64,000 nucleotides of DNA from Amarobacillus sp046328225 (GTDB taxonomy: Bacteria > Chloroflexota > Dehalococcoidia > Tepidiformales > Tepidiformaceae), in the NCBI GenBank assembly GCA_046328225.1, contig JAXLWZ010000001.1:186001-250000 (forward strand), given 5' to 3'. Shown here piece after piece: positions 7,490 to 15,654 of the stretch; the stretch's first letter is position 1; each line of letters begins with the position of its first letter. The notes beneath the pieces were generated by a model. The model had not been told where the DNA came from, ran no database searches, and saw only the letters and a list, made by a program, of their open reading frames with translations. Position numbers and translations under genes: made by a program.

Positions 7490-9940
7490 GTGTCGCAAGC
7501 CGCGCTTCCGCCGCCCGCCACCGCCGGGGATCGTGTCCGCGGGCTGACGTCCGCCGAGGCGCGCGCCAAAGCCGAGGCCGGCCTCGCCAACGTCGACACC
7601 ACCCGCCAGCGCACCGACGCCGATGTCGTTCGCGGCAACACCATCACCTTCTTCAACGTCGTCCTTGCCTCGCTCATCCTCGCCCTCTTCCTCGTGGGCG
7701 AATTCCGCGACGGCCTTTTCGTGGGCATCGTCGTGGCCGCGAACGTCGCCGTCTCCACCTTCCAGGAGCTGCGCGCCGTGCGCACCCTGCGCGAGCTCGT
7801 CGCCCTCACCGCGCCCCACGCCACCGTCCTCCGCGACGGCATCGAATCGCCCATCCTCGCCGAGCACGTCGTCCAGGGCGATGTCGTCCACCTCAAGCAG
7901 GGCGACCAGGTCGTCGTCGATGGCCACGTCCTCTCCCGCAACTGCGAAGTCGATGAATCCCTCCTCACGGGCGAGTCCGACTCGATCCCGAAGAAGCCCG
8001 GCGACGAGCTCCGCAGCGGCAGCTTCTGCACCGCCGGCGATTGCTTCTACCTCGCCGAACGCGTCGGCGTCGAAGCCTATGCGATGAAGCTCGCGAGCGA
8101 CGCGCGCAAGGTCGTACGCCGTTCGACACCCCTGCAGCTGCGCTTCCGCCGCATCCTGCGCGTGCTCCTCACCATCACGGGCGTGCTCGCGGTGCTCCTG
8201 CTCATCCAGTACAACCTCCGCGACGACGGTTTCGCCGAATCCATCAAGGCGACCACCACCACGGTCACGAGCATCGTCCCCACGGGCCTGCTGCTGGGGA
8301 TGACGGTCGCCTTCGCCGTCGGCGCGGTGCGCGTCTCGCGCGCGGGCGCCATCGTCCAGGACATCAACGCCGTCGAAGCGCTGAACTACACCGACGTCGT
8401 CTGCCTGGACAAGACGGGGACGATCACGGCGAACAAGCTCTCGCTGCAGGAGCAGCACTGGCTCCCCGGCGCCGAGCCCTATCGCGGCTGGCTGGGCGCC
8501 TTCGCCACCGCCACCGCCACCGATAGCAAGACCGCCGGCGCCCTCGCCGATGCCTTTGGCGCGCAATCGAACGGCGCCGGCCCGGCCAATTCCGTGCCCT
8601 TCAACAGCGAACGGCGCTGGAGCGCGCTGGAGCTGGAGCGCATGGGCGAGACGCGCGTCTTCGTGCTCGGCGCGCCCGAGACCGTGCTCCCCCTCACCAC
8701 CGGCGCCCCCGAGTTCGAACAGGTCTACCGCGATGCGAGCGAGCGCGGCCTGCGCGGCATCGTCTTCGCCGAGGCGGCTTCGCTTCCTTCAGCCGAGCGG
8801 CCCGCCGGGGGCCTTCGCCCGCTCGCCCTGCTCATCCTCGGCGACGAGCTGCGCAGGGAGGTGCGGCAGGCCTTCGCGATGATGGAGAACCTGGGCATTT
8901 CGCCGCGCATCATCAGCGGCGATAACCCCCGCACCGTCGCCGCGCTCCTCAAGCAGGTGGGCGTCAGCATCCATGGCGGCACCATCTCCGGGGGCGAACT
9001 CGACGGCCTCGACGACGCCGCCTTCCACCTCGCGGTCGAGGAGAACACCGTCTTCGGGCGCATCGCCCCTGCCCAGAAGGCGCGCATCATCGCCGCCCTG
9101 CGCGATAACGGGCACTTCGTCGCGATGGTCGGTGATGGCGCGAACGACGTGCAGGCGCTCCGCACCGCCGATGTCGCCGTGGCGATGGCGAGCGGCACGG
9201 GCACCGCGCGCGCCGTCGCCGGCATCGTCCTGCTGCAGGATTCGTTCACGGCGCTCATCCGGGGGGCGAAGGAGGCGACGGCCGTGCTCGGCAACACCGC
9301 GCGCCTGAGCAAGCTCTTCATCGCCAAGAGCATCTACGCCTTCCTGCTCATCGTCGCGACGAACATGCTCGGGCTCGAATTCCCGTTCCTGCCGCGGCAG
9401 GGGTCGGTGACGGCGCTGCTCACGCTCGGCATCCCGGCGGTGTTCATCAGCATCAGCATCCCCCCGCCGGAGGCCGGCCGCGATTTCACGCGGAATGTGA
9501 TGCGCTTCGCCCTGCCCGCGGCCGGCGCCCTTGCCGCCTCCGCCGCCATCGTCCACCTCCTCGTCGAAGGCGTGCTCGGGCGCTCCACGGAAGAGGCGCG
9601 GACGCTCGTTTCGCTCACCATCGGCATCGTCGGCGTGCTCTATGTGCTGGAGGTGCTGGGGTTCGAAGGCGCCTCGTGGCGCAGCCTCACCCGCCCCGTG
9701 ATGACGACCGTGCTCGCCGCCGCGCTCATCGGCCTGCTCGTGCTCACCGTCTTCGTCGAGCCGCTGCGCACCTTCTTCGATTTCGTCGATGTGAAGCTGG
9801 GGGACTGGATCCTGGTGGCGGCGGCATCGGTCGCGGCGCTCGCCGGGCAGTTCACCCTCAGCCGCTACTGGCAACAGATCGTGGACTTGCTCACGGCCGC
9901 GCCGAAAAAGGACGAAGCGCTCCGCGGCCGCGCCGTCTGA
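7490..9940 (+). CDS. CtpE-like P-type cation-transporting ATPase
   Basis: An 816-residue ion pump. N-terminal cytosolic part GLTSAEARAKAEAGLANV resembles the Mycobacterium CtpE (Ca2+) branch. Actuator motif TGES at residue 160, phosphorylated Asp307 in DKTGTIT, hinge motif VGDGANDVQAL at 547-557, and about ten membrane segments with six after the hinge. There is no N-terminal heavy-metal-binding domain and no CPC motif in helix 4, which argues against Cu/Zn/Cd export. The GTG at 7490 was chosen because it follows TACGCT by six bases and the family homology begins just downstream. Ion specificity (Ca2+, Mg2+ or other) is inferred only. Confidence 0.9.
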   Translation: MSQAALPPPATAGDRVRGLTSAEARAKAEAGLANVDTTRQRTDADVVRGNTITFFNVVLASLILALFLVGEFRDGLFVGIVVAANVAVSTFQELRAVRTLRELVALTAPHATVLRDGIESPILAEHVVQGDVVHLKQGDQVVVDGHVLSRNCEVDESLLTGESDSIPKKPGDELRSGSFCTAGDCFYLAERVGVEAYAMKLASDARKVVRRSTPLQLRFRRILRVLLTITGVLAVLLLIQYNLRDDGFAESIKATTTTVTSIVPTGLLLGMTVAFAVGAVRVSRAGAIVQDINAVEALNYTDVVCLDKTGTITANKLSLQEQHWLPGAEPYRGWLGAFATATATDSKTAGALADAFGAQSNGAGPANSVPFNSERRWSALELERMGETRVFVLGAPETVLPLTTGAPEFEQVYRDASERGLRGIVFAEAASLPSAERPAGGLRPLALLILGDELRREVRQAFAMMENLGISPRIISGDNPRTVAALLKQVGVSIHGGTISGGELDGLDDAAFHLAVEENTVFGRIAPAQKARIIAALRDNGHFVAMVGDGANDVQALRTADVAVAMASGTGTARAVAGIVLLQDSFTALIRGAKEATAVLGNTARLSKLFIAKSIYAFLLIVATNMLGLEFPFLPRQGSVTALLTLGIPAVFISISIPPPEAGRDFTRNVMRFALPAAGALAASAAIVHLLVEGVLGRSTEEARTLVSLTIGIVGVLYVLEVLGFEGASWRSLTRPVMTTVLAAALIGLLVLTVFVEPLRTFFDFVDVKLGDWILVAAASVAALAGQFTLSRYWQQIVDLLTAAPKKDEALRGRAV

Positions 9941-9955
9941 CGTGCGAAGGCGGCG

Positions 9956-11044
9956 TTAGCTCGCGCGGCGGCAGGCGGTGCCGAAATAGGCCGCCGCGGC
10001 CTGTCCGAGCCCGCGCGCCGGCTGGTGCGCCTTCCCTGCTTCCGGCGCCTCGGCGAAGCCCGTGATGTTCACCGTCGCACCCTCGCCGAGCAAGCGGCCC
10101 ACGCGGCGAAGCACCGCATCCAGCTCGTCCGGCGTGCAGTAGACGAGCGCGAGCGCGTGGCCGTTGCCATCGCCGCCCACGGCATCGTAGCCGCGGAGGA
10201 AGCGGCGCAGCGCGAACGCCGTCTCGAGCGCCGGTTCGCGCGATTCGATCCGCAGCCCATAGCAGGAGAGCCCGAAGCGCGCCTCGACCGCGTAGACCGG
10301 CAGCCCCGTGGCCGTATCCCGCTTCCCGGCCCCTCCCGAAGCGAGCCGGCCGACCGCGCCCAGCACCTGCTGGCACGAAAGCGGCGACGACAGCACCTCG
10401 CCGGCGCCCAGCGCAAGCGCGGCGGCGACATCGCCTTCGAGCCCGGGCCCGCCCACGATAGCCACCTGCGCACGGCGCGCCTCGGGCAGCCCCGCGAGGA
10501 ACGCCGTCGCGGCGCGGCTGACGGTGGCGCGCACGAGCGAGACCACCCGTTCGTTCACGGCCTCGGCCTCGTCACCGGTGAGGAAGGGGCGGGCGAGCAC
10601 GCTGGCGGCGCGCGCCGCGGCCACACTATCGCGCCCATCGAGCCCGCGGACGGCGATCCCGGCGATTTGCTGGTGCGGCCACGCGCCACGGGGGCCATCG
10701 CCCTCGGGCCGCCGCGTCCAGCGCGCCAGCGATTCGCCGTCGAGCAGATCGATCGTCCAGGCCAGGCAGGCGGCGCAGAGGCGGTACCCCGCCGGCGGCC
10801 GCCAGCCGGGGCCGGATTCGCCGGCGGGCACCAGGGTCAGCGAATGCTCGCCCGCGGCCTCCCCGCAGAGCGAGCAATCGCCGCCACCGGCCGAGGCCGC
10901 GCGCAGGGCATCGGAGAGGAAGCCAAAACAGACGGTGCACAGGCACGTCCGTTCGCTGATGCCCTGCGCGCCACGGATGCGCAGTTCGCCACCCGCGTCA
11001 CGAGCGGCGCATACCGCGCAGAACTCCGGCCACTGTTCGTCCAA
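9956..11044 (-). CDS. Four-CxxC zinc-finger protein with receiver-like and degenerate GGDEF-like regions
   Basis: An unrecognised 362-residue protein. The TTG start at 11044 follows GAAGGGAG by seven bases; earlier in-frame starts would add low-complexity sequence. Four Cys pairs are visible: C9-C12, C36-C39, C57-C60 and C90-C93, consistent with two zinc sites. The middle (VAIVGGPGLEGDVAAALAL then GAGEVLSSPLSCQQVLGAV) reads like a response-regulator receiver without its phosphorylatable Asp, and the C-terminus (YDAVGGDGNGHALALV near residues 286-301, TVNITGFAEA) like a GGDEF cyclase with the active site lost. These resemblances are by eye only. It is likely a cytosolic regulator. Confidence 0.6.
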   Translation of the reverse strand: MDEQWPEFCAVCAARDAGGELRIRGAQGISERTCLCTVCFGFLSDALRAASAGGGDCSLCGEAAGEHSLTLVPAGESGPGWRPPAGYRLCAACLAWTIDLLDGESLARWTRRPEGDGPRGAWPHQQIAGIAVRGLDGRDSVAAARAASVLARPFLTGDEAEAVNERVVSLVRATVSRAATAFLAGLPEARRAQVAIVGGPGLEGDVAAALALGAGEVLSSPLSCQQVLGAVGRLASGGAGKRDTATGLPVYAVEARFGLSCYGLRIESREPALETAFALRRFLRGYDAVGGDGNGHALALVYCTPDELDAVLRRVGRLLGEGATVNITGFAEAPEAGKAHQPARGLGQAAAAYFGTACRRAS

Positions 11045-11292
11045 ATATTTGCTCCCTTCGAAAGAGTCGACACATTCCGTCGCAACAAGAGCGGGGCGAG
11101 GCTGATCACCGGGCGAAGCCCTGGCGTAGTGGTTAGCGGCGCCCCGGGCGGCCCACCGGCGGGGAAGCCCAAACAGCGGGGCTGCCGCTCCGACCGATGG
11201 CGGAGGAGGCGCCGCCGGCACTCCCCGACACTGAGGCACACACCACCCGCGGCCCGCCGAGGCATCCAGGCCGCGCATGAAGGAGCCCCGTC

Positions 11293-12147
11293 ATGGCCAT
11301 CCGCGTCGCACCCGCGCCCCGCACGCTGCCCCGGCCGCACACCCAGGCCCGGCCGCGTGCCCTTCCGGTGGCCGCGACGCGTGCCGCCGCCTTCGCCCGC
11401 GACTTCGGCTTCGTCGTCGCGGTGATCGGGGTGTACTTCCTCGCGCGGGGCGCCGCGCCCGAGCGGGTGGCCTTCGCCACGGAGGTGACGCGCGGCATCA
11501 TCGGCTTCGAACGCACCACCGGCATCTTCCACGAGCGCTGGGTGCAGGAGATCTCCATCCGCCATCACGCCGTGGCCGAGCTCGCGAACTTCACCTACGC
11601 CTACCTGCACTTCCCCGTGCTGGCCGCCGCCGGCGCCTGGATCTGGTGGGCGAAGGGCCGCGAGCGGTTCACCTTCCTGCGCGACGTCATGTTCATCTCG
11701 ATGGCGATCGGCCTGGTGTTCTACTACCTCGCGCCCGCAGCGCCGCCCCGCCTGCTCGCGGCGAACGGCTACGAGCTCGGCTTCACCGATACCGTCTTCG
11801 GCGGCCACACGGCCGTGAACTACGCGCAGCCGTCGCTCATCCTGAACGAATACGCGGCCATCCCGAGCTTCCATTTCGGCTGGATCGCGATGGCCGCCGC
11901 CGCCGTCTGGGTGAACACGGGCAGCCGCACGGCGCGCGCCCTCGCCGTGGCCCTCACGCTGCTCATGACCTGGGCGATCGTGGCGAGCGCGAACCACCTC
12001 TTCACCGACATGGCGCTCGGCGGCATCGTGATCGCGGCATCGTGGGCGCTCGCGGGGCAGCTCCAGCGGCGGCGCGCCCATGCGCGGCTGAGATTGGAAA
12101 ACGCTGATTCATCTTCCTGCGTTGAACCTCTGCGAGCGGCCGCTTAA
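11293..12147 (+). CDS. PAP2-family membrane phosphatase/inositolphosphotransferase-like
   Basis: A 284-residue integral membrane protein with about six helices after a 33-residue Pro/Arg-rich tail. It belongs to the PAP2_3 (Aur1/Ipt1-like) group: LAPAAPPRLL, then IPSFHFGWIAMAAAA (the SFH motif with catalytic His) and SANHLFTDMALGGI (third motif with His and Asp). Family members handle lipid phosphate or phosphoinositol head groups. AAGGAG lies 8 bp upstream of the ATG. It is convergent with the ybaB-like gene, with a hairpin between them. Confidence 0.85.
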   Translation: MAIRVAPAPRTLPRPHTQARPRALPVAATRAAAFARDFGFVVAVIGVYFLARGAAPERVAFATEVTRGIIGFERTTGIFHERWVQEISIRHHAVAELANFTYAYLHFPVLAAAGAWIWWAKGRERFTFLRDVMFISMAIGLVFYYLAPAAPPRLLAANGYELGFTDTVFGGHTAVNYAQPSLILNEYAAIPSFHFGWIAMAAAAVWVNTGSRTARALAVALTLLMTWAIVASANHLFTDMALGGIVIAASWALAGQLQRRRAHARLRLENADSSSCVEPLRAAA

Positions 12148-12177
12148 ATTCCGGGCAGGGTATCTCTCCCAAGGGTG

Positions 12178-12200
12178 AGGCCGGGCACGTCCCGGCCTTT
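12178..12200. terminator. Hairpin between convergent genes
   Basis: AGGCCGGG and CCCGGCCT arms around a 5-base loop, followed by T residues on the plus strand. It likely ends transcription of the PAP2-family gene and, less well, of the minus-strand ybaB-like gene. Confidence 0.65.
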
Positions 12201-12214
12201 CCTGTCTCCCCCGC

Positions 12215-12526
12215 CTATTCCGGCATGTCCCCCAGCTTCGCGAGCAGCTGACCGGCGGTTTCGCGGGTGCCGCCGCGAGCGCGTTCGAGGGCGTCGTTCA
12301 TCGCCGCCGCCACCAGTTCCTCCAGCAGGGCACGGTCCTCGAGCGCGGCCTCGCTGATGTGGATGGCGCTCACCCGCTGCATGCCGCGCAGGCTCACCCG
12401 CACGGCGCCGCCGCCGGCCACGCCTTCGTATTCGCCCGGCGCGGCCGCCGCCGTCACCCGCCCGAGCAGGTCCTGGAGGAGTGCGCCGCCATCCATGCGG
12501 GGCGTCTCCGTCGCTTCCGTGGTCAT
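12215..12526 (-). CDS. YbaB/EbfC family nucleoid-associated protein
   Basis: A 103-residue DNA-binding nucleoid protein of the YbaB/EbfC (DUF149) family. Core features are VAGGGAVRVSLRGMQRVSAI, the ALEDRALLEELVAAAMNDAL helix and a C-terminal helix. Family members usually sit between dnaX and recR; here neither is adjacent, so this may be a second copy or a relocated gene. Acts on DNA in the cytoplasm. Bases 12527-12738 upstream contain no gene that I can support. Confidence 0.85.
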   Translation of the reverse strand: MTTEATETPRMDGGALLQDLLGRVTAAAAPGEYEGVAGGGAVRVSLRGMQRVSAIHISEAALEDRALLEELVAAAMNDALERARGGTRETAGQLLAKLGDMPE

Positions 12527-12738
12527 CGTTTCGTCCTCCCGCCGCCTGGGTGCGCGGCATGGCTCGCAGCTTGATGGTCAGCCCGGGACATTCGCATGCG
12601 CCCGGTCCGTGCCGCCGTTGCAGCCACATGGCACTTGGGGCAGCGAAACGCCCCCGGGAGCGCCGGGGGCGGGATTGCCGGCCATCGCGGCCGAAGGGGG
12701 AATTCGCGCCGCTCGCGCCCGGCCCTGGCGATGACGCC

Positions 12739-12804
12739 TTAGAGCAGGACGACGAGCAGGACGATGATGACCAGGAGCGTGAGCAGGCCACCGCCGATGT
12801 ACAT
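12739..12804 (-). CDS. 21-residue single-helix membrane peptide
   Basis: A tiny gene preceded by GGAGG eight bases before the ATG. The product is MYIGGGLLTLLVIIVLLVVLL: a short Gly-rich start and one hydrophobic helix, with no charged residue at all. Very short Gly-then-Leu/Ile/Val peptides of this design are seen in other high-GC genomes and are usually left unannotated. Function unknown. It stands alone between the ybaB-like gene and the Crp/Fnr gene, all on the minus strand, so read-through from the regulator gene is possible. Confidence 0.65.
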   Translation of the reverse strand: MYIGGGLLTLLVIIVLLVVLL

Positions 12805-12930
12805 GGAACGCACCTCCTGCCGTCGATGGTCGCAGGGGGTGCGTTGGCGCACGGTCACAGCGGCGGGCGCCGGGATTGCGGCTCGCTCGCGAGTTTCGCC
12901 CGCGTTGGGCATCGCCGGCGGCCTTCGCCG

Positions 12931-13629
12931 CTAGAGGTAGTGCCGCAACGCCGCCTCATCGGTGAGGATGACGGCCCCCCGCGCGAGCGCGATAAGCCCG
13001 TCGCGCTGGAAGACGTTGAGCTGCTTGTTCACGCTCTCGCGGCTCACGCCCAGCATCGCCGCCAGCTCCCCCTGGGTGACCGCGATGCGCACGCCGTTCG
13101 CCCCCTGCCCTTCGCGCAGCCGCTGCTGCAAATCCGCCAGCGCGACAATCTGCTTCGCCAGCCGGTGCGGCAGGTCCAGGAAGATGAGGTCCGACATCGC
13201 CTCGTTCGTGCGCCGCAGCCGCAGGCTCAGCGTCTCCAGGAGCGCGAGCGCCGCGGGGGGCCGTTCGGCCAGCCAATCGACGAAGGACTCGCGCGTCACC
13301 ACCATCGTCTTCGTGGCCGTGGCGGCGATGGCGGCGGCCGATCGCGGGCGGCCATCGAGCAGCGAGAGCTCGCCCACGCAATCGCCGGGGCCGACCGACG
13401 CGATCGTGGCCTCGCCGCCGGCGCCGTTGCTCACGCTCACGGAGACGCGCCCTTCGACGATGACGTGCATCGAGTCGCCGGGCTCGCCCTCGCGGAAGAT
13501 GGTCGTGCCCGAGGGGTAGCTGCGCAGGCGGGCGCGCGTCGCCAGCGCCTGCCGGTCGTCCCGGGGGAGGCGGGCGAGCAGCGGGAGGTCGCGGACGACC
13601 TCTTCCGGCCCGGTGGAAGTTAGAGTCAT
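12931..13629 (-). CDS. Crp/Fnr family transcriptional regulator
   Basis: A 232-residue regulator: N-terminal cyclic-nucleotide-binding-like beta barrel (PSGTTIFREGEPGDSMHVIV, then GDCVGELSLLDGRPRSA resembling the cAMP phosphate-binding cassette), a long dimer helix, and a C-terminal winged helix with TQGELAAMLGVSRESVNKQL as the recognition region. The RPRSA motif suggests a nucleotide ligand. No cysteine cluster for an Fe-S centre as in Fnr is visible. A perfect inverted repeat lies about 57 bp upstream and could be its own operator. Confidence 0.92.
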   Translation of the reverse strand: MTLTSTGPEEVVRDLPLLARLPRDDRQALATRARLRSYPSGTTIFREGEPGDSMHVIVEGRVSVSVSNGAGGEATIASVGPGDCVGELSLLDGRPRSAAAIAATATKTMVVTRESFVDWLAERPPAALALLETLSLRLRRTNEAMSDLIFLDLPHRLAKQIVALADLQQRLREGQGANGVRIAVTQGELAAMLGVSRESVNKQLNVFQRDGLIALARGAVILTDEAALRHYL

Positions 13630-13685
13630 GCGAGCTTTCCTTTCGCGGCCCAGTCTATGGCGGCCACCCCTGAACGTGAACTACA

Positions 13686-13701
13686 TCACACTTTCATGTG
13701 A
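13686..13701. promoter_or_regulatory. Inverted repeat TCACA-N6-TGTGA in divergent promoter region
   Basis: A 5-6-5 palindrome between the Crp/Fnr gene and the small plus-strand gene at 13786. The half-sites are in the reverse order of the E. coli CRP consensus (TGTGA-N6-TCACA), so it is a candidate operator only because of its symmetry and place next to a Crp-family gene. Confidence 0.35.
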
Positions 13702-13785
13702 CGCGCTTCACGGAAATCAATGGCGACCTGGCCGACGCTTGGGACACATCCGCCCGCCCCGGCGGCGATGCGAGGGACCCACGCA

Positions 13786-14037
13786 ATGCTCAACAACCTG
13801 CATATCACCGCCGAGGCCGCCCTCGCCGAATTCGACCGGCGCGCCCGCGAAGGCGAACGGCGCATGCTCGCGCTCGAAACGGCCATCCCACGGGACATCG
13901 ACGACCACCCCGCGCGGCGCCTCTGGCGAGCCCTCTTCCCACCGCCCCTCGCGACCCGCGAGCTCTACGCCGACATTGCCTTCGGTAGTTCCCAGTGGCC
14001 AGTTCCCGGTTCCCAGGGGCTACCCCGGGGGCGGTAG
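13786..14037 (+). CDS. Small hypothetical protein with repeat-encoded tail
   Basis: An 83-residue protein starting MLNNLHITAEAALAEFDRR, with GAGGGA ten bases upstream of the ATG. The first two thirds are charged and helical (EFDRRAREGERRMLALETAI). From about residue 68 the frame enters a family A heptamer element and the tail (SSQWPVPGSQGLPRGR) is plain translation of the repeat. The repeat has therefore probably displaced the original stop codon. No known family. Divergent from the Crp/Fnr gene. Confidence 0.5.
   Translation: MLNNLHITAEAALAEFDRRAREGERRMLALETAIPRDIDDHPARRLWRALFPPPLATRELYADIAFGSSQWPVPGSQGLPRGR
13987..14037. repeat. Heptamer mosaic element R4 (family A)
   Basis: AGTTCCC/AGTGGCC/AGTTCCC units followed by the GC-rich core CTACCCCGGGGGCGG. 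It overlaps the 3' end of the small gene at 13786 and ends beside the stop of the haemoglobin gene on the other strand. Confidence 0.75.
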
Positions 14038-14454
14038 TCACTGGAGGACAGCGTCGCCAAGGGGATCGCGCGGGATGTCCTCGCCGGCGTTGTGCATGTG
14101 CCGGGCAAGGGGCGCGAATGCCTCGAAGATCACGTCCTGGACTTCGCTCGAGACACCCTCGTCGGTCATCGCCTGGCGCATGTAGCGCAGCCAGCGGCCC
14201 ACCGCCAGGTCGTCGATCACGAACGGGAAATGGCGGCGGCGAAGGCGCGGATGCCCGTAGAGGTTCGAATACACAGGCCCGCCGCCCATCCACTGCTCGA
14301 AGAAGAGCTTCACCTTGCGCTGGCCCGGCGCCATGTCCTCCGGGTAGATTGCGCGCATCGCCGCGTCGCCCTCGACGTATTCGCCGAAGCGGTCGATGAC
14401 GCGGTCCACCATCTCCGGTCCGCCGAAGGCTTCGAGCAACGTCCGTTGGTGCAC
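14038..14454 (-). CDS. Group II truncated haemoglobin (trHbO-like)
   Basis: A 138-residue haem protein that binds O2 or NO. It has LLEAFGGPEMVDRVIDRFGEYV (helix B with the B10-region aromatic), MAPGQRKVKLFFEQWMGGG, YSNLYGHPRLRRRHFPF with the proximal histidine (H in RRRHFPF), and VGRWLRYMRQAM with the group II Trp at G8. The GTG start at 14454 lies six bases after a TATACT box, so the mRNA is likely leaderless; a later ATG (MVDRV) would remove part of helix A. An 18-bp palindrome overlaps the start. Confidence 0.88.
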   Translation of the reverse strand: MHQRTLLEAFGGPEMVDRVIDRFGEYVEGDAAMRAIYPEDMAPGQRKVKLFFEQWMGGGPVYSNLYGHPRLRRRHFPFVIDDLAVGRWLRYMRQAMTDEGVSSEVQDVIFEAFAPLARHMHNAGEDIPRDPLGDAVLQ

Positions 14455-14460
14455 CAACGG
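14443..14460. promoter_or_regulatory. Perfect 18-bp palindrome over the haemoglobin start codon
   Basis: CCGTTGGTG/CACCAACGG with no loop, lying between the -10-like TATACT box (14461-14466, minus strand) and the first codons. The position would let a dimeric repressor block a leaderless promoter. The cognate protein is unknown. Confidence 0.45.
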
Positions 14461-14466
14461 AGTATA
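14461..14466 (-). promoter_or_regulatory. -10-like box TATACT, leaderless haemoglobin promoter
   Basis: TATACT on the minus strand, six bases before the GTG start; a family A heptamer array lies directly upstream where a -35 element would be. Confidence 0.5.
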
Positions 14467-14468
14467 GG

Positions 14469-14560
14469 AGTTCCCGGTTCCCAGTTCCCAGGGGATCAGC
14501 CCCGGAGGCAACCTGGGGGGGAACCCGTAGGGAAGGCGTAGGGGTCGTGGAGGGGAGTGT
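14469..14560. repeat. Heptamer mosaic element R5 (family A, degenerate right half)
   Basis: TTCCCGG/TTCCCAG/TTCCCAG then the GGGGATCAGCCCC core and a degraded Gly-rich right part. The rest of the gap to 14842 shows no gene, only low-complexity GC-rich DNA. Confidence 0.7.
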
Positions 14561-14842
14561 TGGGGATTCCCCGGCGGCTCCCCGGCGCGGTCACCTGGTC
14601 CCGGCGGCGAAGGTGCCGCGATGGTGGGTTCTCTTCGCCATTCCCGCCGTCGTTCCCCCCACTCCAGGGCGGCGATTTCGAACCTGTGAACGCGACTTTC
14701 CCCCCAACCCCAACGGATCATCATCACCGTCGTATCGATCCATCCTCGGCCCCTTGAGAGATCGATCTGGAGGACGTGAAGACGAGACGGGGAGAGGGGA
14801 ACCCCGCGTGCTACCGTTCCCGGAACGAAGGAGGGCCGCGCC

Positions 14843-15337
14843 ATGGCAGAGAACGAGGCGGTGGAGGTGGAGGCCCGCTACCGTGCCCTGCTCGATGCCT
14901 GGAACCGCCGGGATGCGGCCGCGATGGCCTCAGTGTTCGCGCTCCACGGGCACATGACCGGGTTCGATGGCAGCGAAGCTTCCGGCCGTGCCGCCATCGA
15001 AGCCCATCTCACCCCCATTTTCCGGGACCACCCGACGCCGGCCTACGTCGCGATCGTGCGCGAGGTGCGGATAGTGGCGCCGGGAGTGGCGATACTGCGT
15101 GCGGTCACGGGCCTCATCCCCGATGGCGAACGGGACATCCGGCCGGTGCTGAACGCAATCCAGGCCGTGCTCTTCGTCCTTCGCGAGGGCACGTGGGAGC
15201 TCGAACACTTCCAGAACACCCCCGCCGCCTACCACGGGCGCGACGCCGACCGCGACGCACTCACGGCCGAACTGCGGGCGGTGCTGGGGGCGCGCTATGG
15301 GCGGTTCGGTGCCTTCGCGCCAATCACGTCCGGCTGA
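14843..15337 (+). CDS. SnoaL-like (SgcJ/EcaC family) NTF2-fold protein
   Basis: A 164-residue protein of the NTF2/SnoaL fold. It begins with the typical helix EARYRALLDAWNRRDAAAMASVF and GHMTGFDGSEASGRAAIEAHL, then strands VAIVREVRIVAPGVAILRAV and a C-terminal TWELEHFQNTPA, as in SgcJ/EcaC-type proteins. These are small ligand-binding or polyketide-tailoring proteins; the substrate cannot be told. GAAGGAGG lies 9 bp upstream. The 3' end overlaps the convergent 71-residue gene by 43 bp. Confidence 0.8.
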   Translation: MAENEAVEVEARYRALLDAWNRRDAAAMASVFALHGHMTGFDGSEASGRAAIEAHLTPIFRDHPTPAYVAIVREVRIVAPGVAILRAVTGLIPDGERDIRPVLNAIQAVLFVLREGTWELEHFQNTPAAYHGRDADRDALTAELRAVLGARYGRFGAFAPITSG

Positions 15338-15510
15338 ACAACATCGTCGCTGAGGAAGCCCACGCTGACGGGCTCGCGACCCTCACGCCGCGCTGCGGCC
15401 CATTCATCGGGGCGACAGACATAGGTGACGCCGTTTTCCCGGCTTACGATCGTTCGTTCGACCACCTCGCCGCCATACTCGACCACTTTGACCATGCTTC
15501 CGGGTTTCAT
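15295..15510 (-). CDS. Small hypothetical protein (71 aa)
   Basis: Starts MKPGSMVKVVEYGGEVVERT with GGAGG ten bases upstream; an ATG 15 bp earlier would lose this site. The protein looks like a small beta-rich domain (VVERTIVSRENGVTYVCRP) with an acidic-basic tail. No family recognised. Its 3' end overlaps the end of the SnoaL-like gene on the other strand. It opens a patch (15.3-17.4 kb) of small accessory genes. Confidence 0.5.
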   Translation of the reverse strand: MKPGSMVKVVEYGGEVVERTIVSRENGVTYVCRPDEWAAARREGREPVSVGFLSDDVVQPDVIGAKAPNRP

Positions 15511-15654
15511 TGCTCCCACCTCCAAACGGATGCAAAGAAGATGCCCATGCCATAAGGCATCGTCAAAAAAAGTCCTGCCGCTGCCATTGCACGGAGACCG
15601 CGATGCCGCTTACACTCTGGCACATGCCGCTGCCACTGCGGCGACGAGGTCCCA

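Noticed and set aside
12938..12960. Fnr-type Fe-S regulator identity for the Crp/Fnr protein
   Set aside because: No N-terminal cysteine cluster is visible, so an oxygen-sensing Fnr role is not supported.
13686..13701. Classical CRP site upstream of the Crp/Fnr gene
   Set aside because: The half-sites are in the order TCACA-N6-TGTGA, the reverse of the CRP consensus. Kept only as a candidate palindrome.
14540..14842. Possible gene before the SnoaL-like protein
   Set aside because: Frames on both strands are low-complexity, lack ribosome-binding sites and show no recognisable domain.
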